From Acidovorax sp. MR-S7 (lineage in GTDB: Bacteria; Pseudomonadota; Gammaproteobacteria; Burkholderiales; Burkholderiaceae_C): a stretch of DNA of 64,000 bases. The position numbers and the translations under genes were made by a program. The notes beneath the pieces are model-generated. The model did no database searches and was not told the DNA's origin. It worked only from the letters and a program-made list of their open reading frames with translations. The stretch is from positions 1 to 64,000 of the forward strand of contig NZ_DF238916.1 in NCBI RefSeq assembly GCF_000400995.2, given 5' to 3'. The stretch's first letter is position 1; each line of letters opens with the position of its first letter. Below, one piece after another: positions 60,819-64,000 of the stretch.

Positions 60819-61573
60819 ACCACCCCTCCCATGTAGGCTTCCTGCACGCGCGGGTCCTCCAGCACCGCATGCGGGTCACCCTCGGCCAGGATGCGGCCGC
60901 GGTCCATGACGATCATGCGATTGGACAGCGACTTGAGCGCCTGCAAGTGGTGCTCGATCACGATGAATGCGATGCCCTGCGCGTTGAGCTGCCGCACGCG
61001 GTCGCAGATTTCCTCGATCAGCACCGGGTTCACGCCGGCGAAGGGCTCGTCGAGCAGGATGCAGCGCGGATCCAGCATCAGCACGCGCCCCAGCTCCACG
61101 AGCTTCTTCTGCCCGCCGGACAGGCCGCCGGCCTTCACGTCGCGCACGCGCGCGAGGTTCAGGAAGTCCAGGATGCCGTCGGCCTTCTCGGCCAGGCGCG
61201 CCTCGTGTTCACGCACATGGCGCGTGGGGAAGAAGGACCCCAGCAGCCGTTCGCCCGAGGGGTTCGGTGCGGCGGCCAGCAGGTTCTCGTGCACCGTGAG
61301 CGTCTTGAACTCCCGGGGCACCTGGAACGTGCGCACCAGGCCGAGACGCGCGCGGCGGTATGGCGCCTGGTGCGTGATGTCCTGGCCTTCGAAACGGATC
61401 TCGCCCGCGTCCGCCGGCTGCTGCCCGGCGATGGCTGCGAACAGCGTGCTCTTGCCTGCGCCGTTGGTCCCGGCGATGCCCAGGATCTCCTGGGCGGCCA
61501 GTTGGAGCGACACGCCGTCCACGGCCTTGAACCCGCCGAACTGCCGCGTCACCGAATGGACTGTCAACATCAT
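60815..61573 (-). CDS. livG: Branched-chain amino acid ABC transporter ATPase LivG
   Basis: A 252-residue ATPase, with Walker A G-T-N-G-A-G-K-S-T near 38, a long LivG-type insertion around 85-125, signature L-S-G-G-Q-K-K-L near 150 and Walker B C-I-L-L-D-E-P near 171. It forms a heterodimer with LivF. ATG 61573 (or the tandem ATG 61570) overlaps the livM stop. The ligand class is branched-chain amino acids or related compounds. Confidence 0.93.
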   Translation of the reverse strand: MMLTVHSVTRQFGGFKAVDGVSLQLAAQEILGIAGTNGAGKSTLFAAIAGQQPADAGEIRFEGQDITHQAPYRRARLGLVRTFQVPREFKTLTVHENLLAAAPNPSGERLLGSFFPTRHVREHEARLAEKADGILDFLNLARVRDVKAGGLSGGQKKLVELGRVLMLDPRCILLDEPFAGVNPVLIEEICDRVRQLNAQGIAFIVIEHHLQALKSLSNRMIVMDRGRILAEGDPHAVLEDPRVQEAYMGGVV

Positions 61574-62451
61574 TGCGGCTTGCCTCCAAACATGCCGTTG
61601 GGCCGGTACAAGGTCACCAGGATCAGCGCCAGCCCCACGGCCGCCAGCCGCAGGCTGGCCATGCCGACCTCCGACACGCCGGGAATCCAGTCCTTCACGA
61701 AGCGCGAGCCCTCCAGGAACACCATCAGCAGGAAAGTGCCGGCCAGCGCGCCCCGCACGCTGCCCGTGCCCCCCATCACCAGGCCCATCCAGACGTAGAA
61801 GGTGATGAGCGGGATGAACTGCTCAGGCGTGATGAAGGTGATGAAGTGCGCATAGAACGCGCCCGCCATGCCGAACAGCGCCGCCCCGAGCATGAAGATC
61901 TGCACCTTGAACCACGCAGGGTCCTTCCCCAGGGCGGAGAGCGCCGCCTCGTCGTCTCCGATCGCGCGCAGCAGGCGGCCGAACGGGCTGCGCGCAAGGA
62001 GCACCGTGCCCCAGGCCACGAGGGCCACGATGGCCACCAGCAGCGCGAAAAGCGCCACTTCCGCCGCCGGCGAGCTCCAGCCCGCGAACAGCTTGGGCAG
62101 GCCGGGCAGGCCCTGGACGCCCTTGGTCAGCCACTCCTCCTGCTGGATGGTGATGCGCACGGCCTCCGAAAAACCCAGCGTGACGATGGCCAGATAATCG
62201 TCGCGCAGCCGCAGGGACAGCAGGCCGATGGGCAACGCGAGCACGGCGGACAGCAGCATCGCCGCGACGAAGCAGACCGCCAGCGGCACGCCCTGCAGCG
62301 ACAGCAGGCCCGAGGTGTAGGCGCCCAGGGCGAAGAACGCCACGACGCCGAAATTCACCAGCCGCGTGAGGCCGAACTGCAGGTTCAGCCCCAGCGCGAG
62401 CAGCGCATAGATCAGTGCGACGATGCCGATGGCACAGAGATAGGCGATCAT
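61570..62451 (-). CDS. livM: Branched-chain amino acid ABC transporter permease LivM
   Basis: A 293-residue permease with about eight to nine transmembrane helices. It begins G-L-N-L-Q-F-G-L-T-R-L-V-N-F-G near 21, with S-P-F-G-R-L-L-R-A-I-G-D-D-E near 155 forming the coupling region and G-G-T-G-S-V-R-G-A-L-A-G near 236. It pairs with LivH in the membrane. It begins 4 bases after the livH stop. Confidence 0.93.
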   Translation of the reverse strand: MIAYLCAIGIVALIYALLALGLNLQFGLTRLVNFGVVAFFALGAYTSGLLSLQGVPLAVCFVAAMLLSAVLALPIGLLSLRLRDDYLAIVTLGFSEAVRITIQQEEWLTKGVQGLPGLPKLFAGWSSPAAEVALFALLVAIVALVAWGTVLLARSPFGRLLRAIGDDEAALSALGKDPAWFKVQIFMLGAALFGMAGAFYAHFITFITPEQFIPLITFYVWMGLVMGGTGSVRGALAGTFLLMVFLEGSRFVKDWIPGVSEVGMASLRLAAVGLALILVTLYRPNGMFGGKPQ

Positions 62452-62455
62452 GGCG

Positions 62456-63331
62456 TCACCTCACCAGTTGGATGCGGCCAAGGATGCCGGCGGGCCGCAG
62501 CAGCAGCACCAGCGCCAGCACCGCGAACGAGAGCACGAGCTTGTAGGAAGGCCCGAGCAGCGGCACCGAGAGTTCCTGCGCGATGCACAGCAGCAGCGCT
62601 CCGAGCACCGCGCCCACCGGGCTGCCGATGCCGCCGAGCACCATGGCGGCGAAGGCCGGGATGAGGAATTCCCAGCCCATCTCCGGCATGACGATGGCCT
62701 TCATGCCCAGCAGCACGCCGCCGATGGCCGAGACGGCTCCCACCAGCAGCCACAGCGCCAGCATCAGCCCCTTGGCACGGATGCCGCTGGCACGCGCCAG
62801 GTCGGCGCTGTCGGCCACGGCACGCAGCTGGCGGCCGAAGCTGGTCTGGTACAGCAGCACGAACACCACGAGCAGGCATGCCAGCGCAATGCCTGCGATG
62901 ACCAGGTCAGTGGGCAAGATGCGGATGCCGCCGAAATTCCACGCGCGCACCAGCGGCATGTCGAACGTGCGCTGGTCGTGCCCCGCGAAGAAGGAGATCA
63001 GGCTGCGGATCAGGAAGCCCAGGCCGATCGCGGCCAGCATGGACGACACCATGGGCCGCCCCGCGAGCTTGCGGAAGATCAGCTGGTACGAGCCGGCGGA
63101 CACCACCGCCGTGACGGCCGCGCTCAGCAGCGCAGCCAGCCACAGGGGCGAGCCCAGCAAGAGCTGGCAGCCCACCGCGGCATAGGCGCCCAGCGTCAGA
63201 AAGTCGCCGGTCGCGGCATGGGGAAAGCGGTTCACCCCCATCACCAGCGTCATCGACAGCGCGGGCAGCGCCACCACCAGCCCCTCGATCACGCCGTTGA
63301 TGAGCAGGTTTGCAATATCTATCCAGGTCAT
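62456..63331 (-). CDS. livH: Branched-chain amino acid ABC transporter permease LivH
   Basis: A 291-residue permease with about eight transmembrane helices. G-V-N-R-F-P-H-A-A-T-G-D-F near 33, T-S-F-G-R-Q-L-R-A-V-A-D near 155 and G-G-I-G-S-P-V-G-A-V-L-G-A near 230 identify the LivH family. ATG 63331 is selected; an in-frame extension to 63388 is not conserved-looking. It lies 73 bases downstream of the binding-protein gene and begins the permease part of the operon. Confidence 0.93.
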   Translation of the reverse strand: MTWIDIANLLINGVIEGLVVALPALSMTLVMGVNRFPHAATGDFLTLGAYAAVGCQLLLGSPLWLAALLSAAVTAVVSAGSYQLIFRKLAGRPMVSSMLAAIGLGFLIRSLISFFAGHDQRTFDMPLVRAWNFGGIRILPTDLVIAGIALACLLVVFVLLYQTSFGRQLRAVADSADLARASGIRAKGLMLALWLLVGAVSAIGGVLLGMKAIVMPEMGWEFLIPAFAAMVLGGIGSPVGAVLGALLLCIAQELSVPLLGPSYKLVLSFAVLALVLLLRPAGILGRIQLVR

Positions 63332-63404
63332 TGGCTCATTCCGTTCGCAGCCCGGATGCCGCCGGCCGCCATGGGCCGGCGCACGCACCCGCAGGGGAAA
63401 AGGC

Positions 63405-64000
63405 TCAGGCGATGGACACCACGTCGCGGCGCACCAGCTGGCCCTTCTCGATGATGTACACGCCGAAGTCGGGCGTCACGTCGCCGTACTTGTCGAAGTC
63501 CAGCTTGCCCGAGGCGCCTTCGTAATTCACCTTGCCCTTCTTGGCGATCTGCGCCTTGCCCTCGGCGAACGTGGCCACCGCGTTGCCCGGCGGGTTAGCC
63601 ACGTCGCGCAGCTTGGCGTTGACCTGCGTGACGTTCGCACCTGGGCCCGCCGCCTCCATGGCAAGGCCCAGCGAGATCACCATGTCGTATGCCATGGCGG
63701 CGTAGATGTTGGTGGATGCGGGCTTGCCGGTGGCCTTGGTGTAGGCCGCATCGAAGTGCGCGTAGGAAGCGCTCTTCTCGTTGGAGACGGTATCCACGGA
63801 GATGATGCCTTCGCAGACCTCCGCCCCCAGGGCCTTGACCAGGTCCGGGTTGGCCGCCCAGCCCGGGATGACCCACCTGTTCTCCGCGCCCGACTGGAAC
63901 CATTCGCGCAGGATGATGGTGGTGTCCGGCAGGTAGGAACCCATCACGATCACGTCCGGCTTGGCCGCCAGGATCTTCTGCAGCTCGCTGCGGTAGCTCG
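63405..64000 (-). CDS. Branched-chain amino acid ABC transporter substrate-binding protein, partial
   Basis: The C-terminal 197 or so residues of a LivJ/LivK-type periplasmic binding protein; the 5' end lies beyond the right edge. Visible are S-E-L-Q-K-I-L-A-A-K-P-D-V-I at the edge, A-Y-T-K-A-T-G-K-P-A-S and a C-terminal F-G-V-Y-I-I-E-K-G-Q. It is the first gene of the liv operon here (minus strand), supplying the ligand to LivHMGF. Ligand identity cannot be told from this part. Confidence 0.9.
   Translation of the reverse strand, partial: SYRSELQKILAAKPDVIVMGSYLPDTTIILREWFQSGAENRWVIPGWAANPDLVKALGAEVCEGIISVDTVSNEKSASYAHFDAAYTKATGKPASTNIYAAMAYDMVISLGLAMEAAGPGANVTQVNAKLRDVANPPGNAVATFAEGKAQIAKKGKVNYEGASGKLDFDKYGDVTPDFGVYIIEKGQLVRRDVVSIA

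Overview
The window looks like a chromosomal segment of a high-GC betaproteobacterium, most likely of the family Comamonadaceae (Acidovorax/Alicycliphilus-like). This is inferred from protein content, the cbb3 oxidase gene order, zapA followed by 6S RNA, and a dispersed palindromic repeat with arms like ATAGCTGCCAGCGCTT; no database search was possible. Almost every gene has a recognisable family, and most transcription is on the minus strand.

Layout. 1-313: an apparent insertion-sequence end cuts into a PA0069-type radical SAM gene whose start abuts a near-perfect LexA box. 600-2198: rnk and a membrane acyltransferase. 2287-10075: a fatty-acid/acyl-CoA block (flavin oxidoreductase, acyl-CoA dehydrogenase, etfBA, crotonase-like protein) with an MscS channel and a deacetylase-family hydrolase. 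10119-16207: a tightly coupled plus-strand operon, MoxR ATPase - DUF58 - transglutaminase - lytic transglycosylase - DUF2059. 16220-23753: two orphan branched-chain-type binding proteins, a DUF2242 lipoprotein, tsaD, a CBS protein, a DUF937 protein and a PAS chemoreceptor. 24001-29959: an RND efflux operon. 30021-43642: a minus-strand cobalamin uptake and late-biosynthesis operon of 14 genes led by an adenosylcobalamin riboswitch and btuB. It also carries ogt and a HipA-like kinase/DUF3037 pair, which have no obvious B12 role. 43692-44478: a small coiled-coil gene, zapA and 6S RNA. 44508-48259: a GGDEF-EAL protein and an HD-GYP protein, translationally coupled. 48361-60040: a microaerobic block (TauE/SafE-like protein, hemN, fnr, ccoGH, ccoNOQP, ccoS, ccoI, uspA) with three FNR boxes. 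60105-64000: livFGMH and a partial livK-like gene.

How they work together. FNR sites in front of hemN/fnr, ccoN and uspA tie the 48-60 kb block to low oxygen: cbb3 oxidase structural genes, their copper and assembly factors, anaerobic haem synthesis and a stress protein. The B12 riboswitch should shut down uptake (btuBFCD), adenosylation (cobO), amidation (cobB, cobQ) and nucleotide-loop genes (cobU, cobT, cbiB, cobD) together, and with them any passenger gene in the transcript.

The most unusual signal is the dispersed repeat. I find nine copies: four intergenic and five lying in frame inside genes. In those five it encodes the signal peptide core of mltB, a membrane helix of CbiB, the N-termini of the transglutaminase and the BtuD-like ATPase, and a loop of CobU. 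The HipA-like kinase/DUF3037 pair inside the cobalamin operon and the SOS-box-linked radical SAM gene are the best candidates for undescribed biology.
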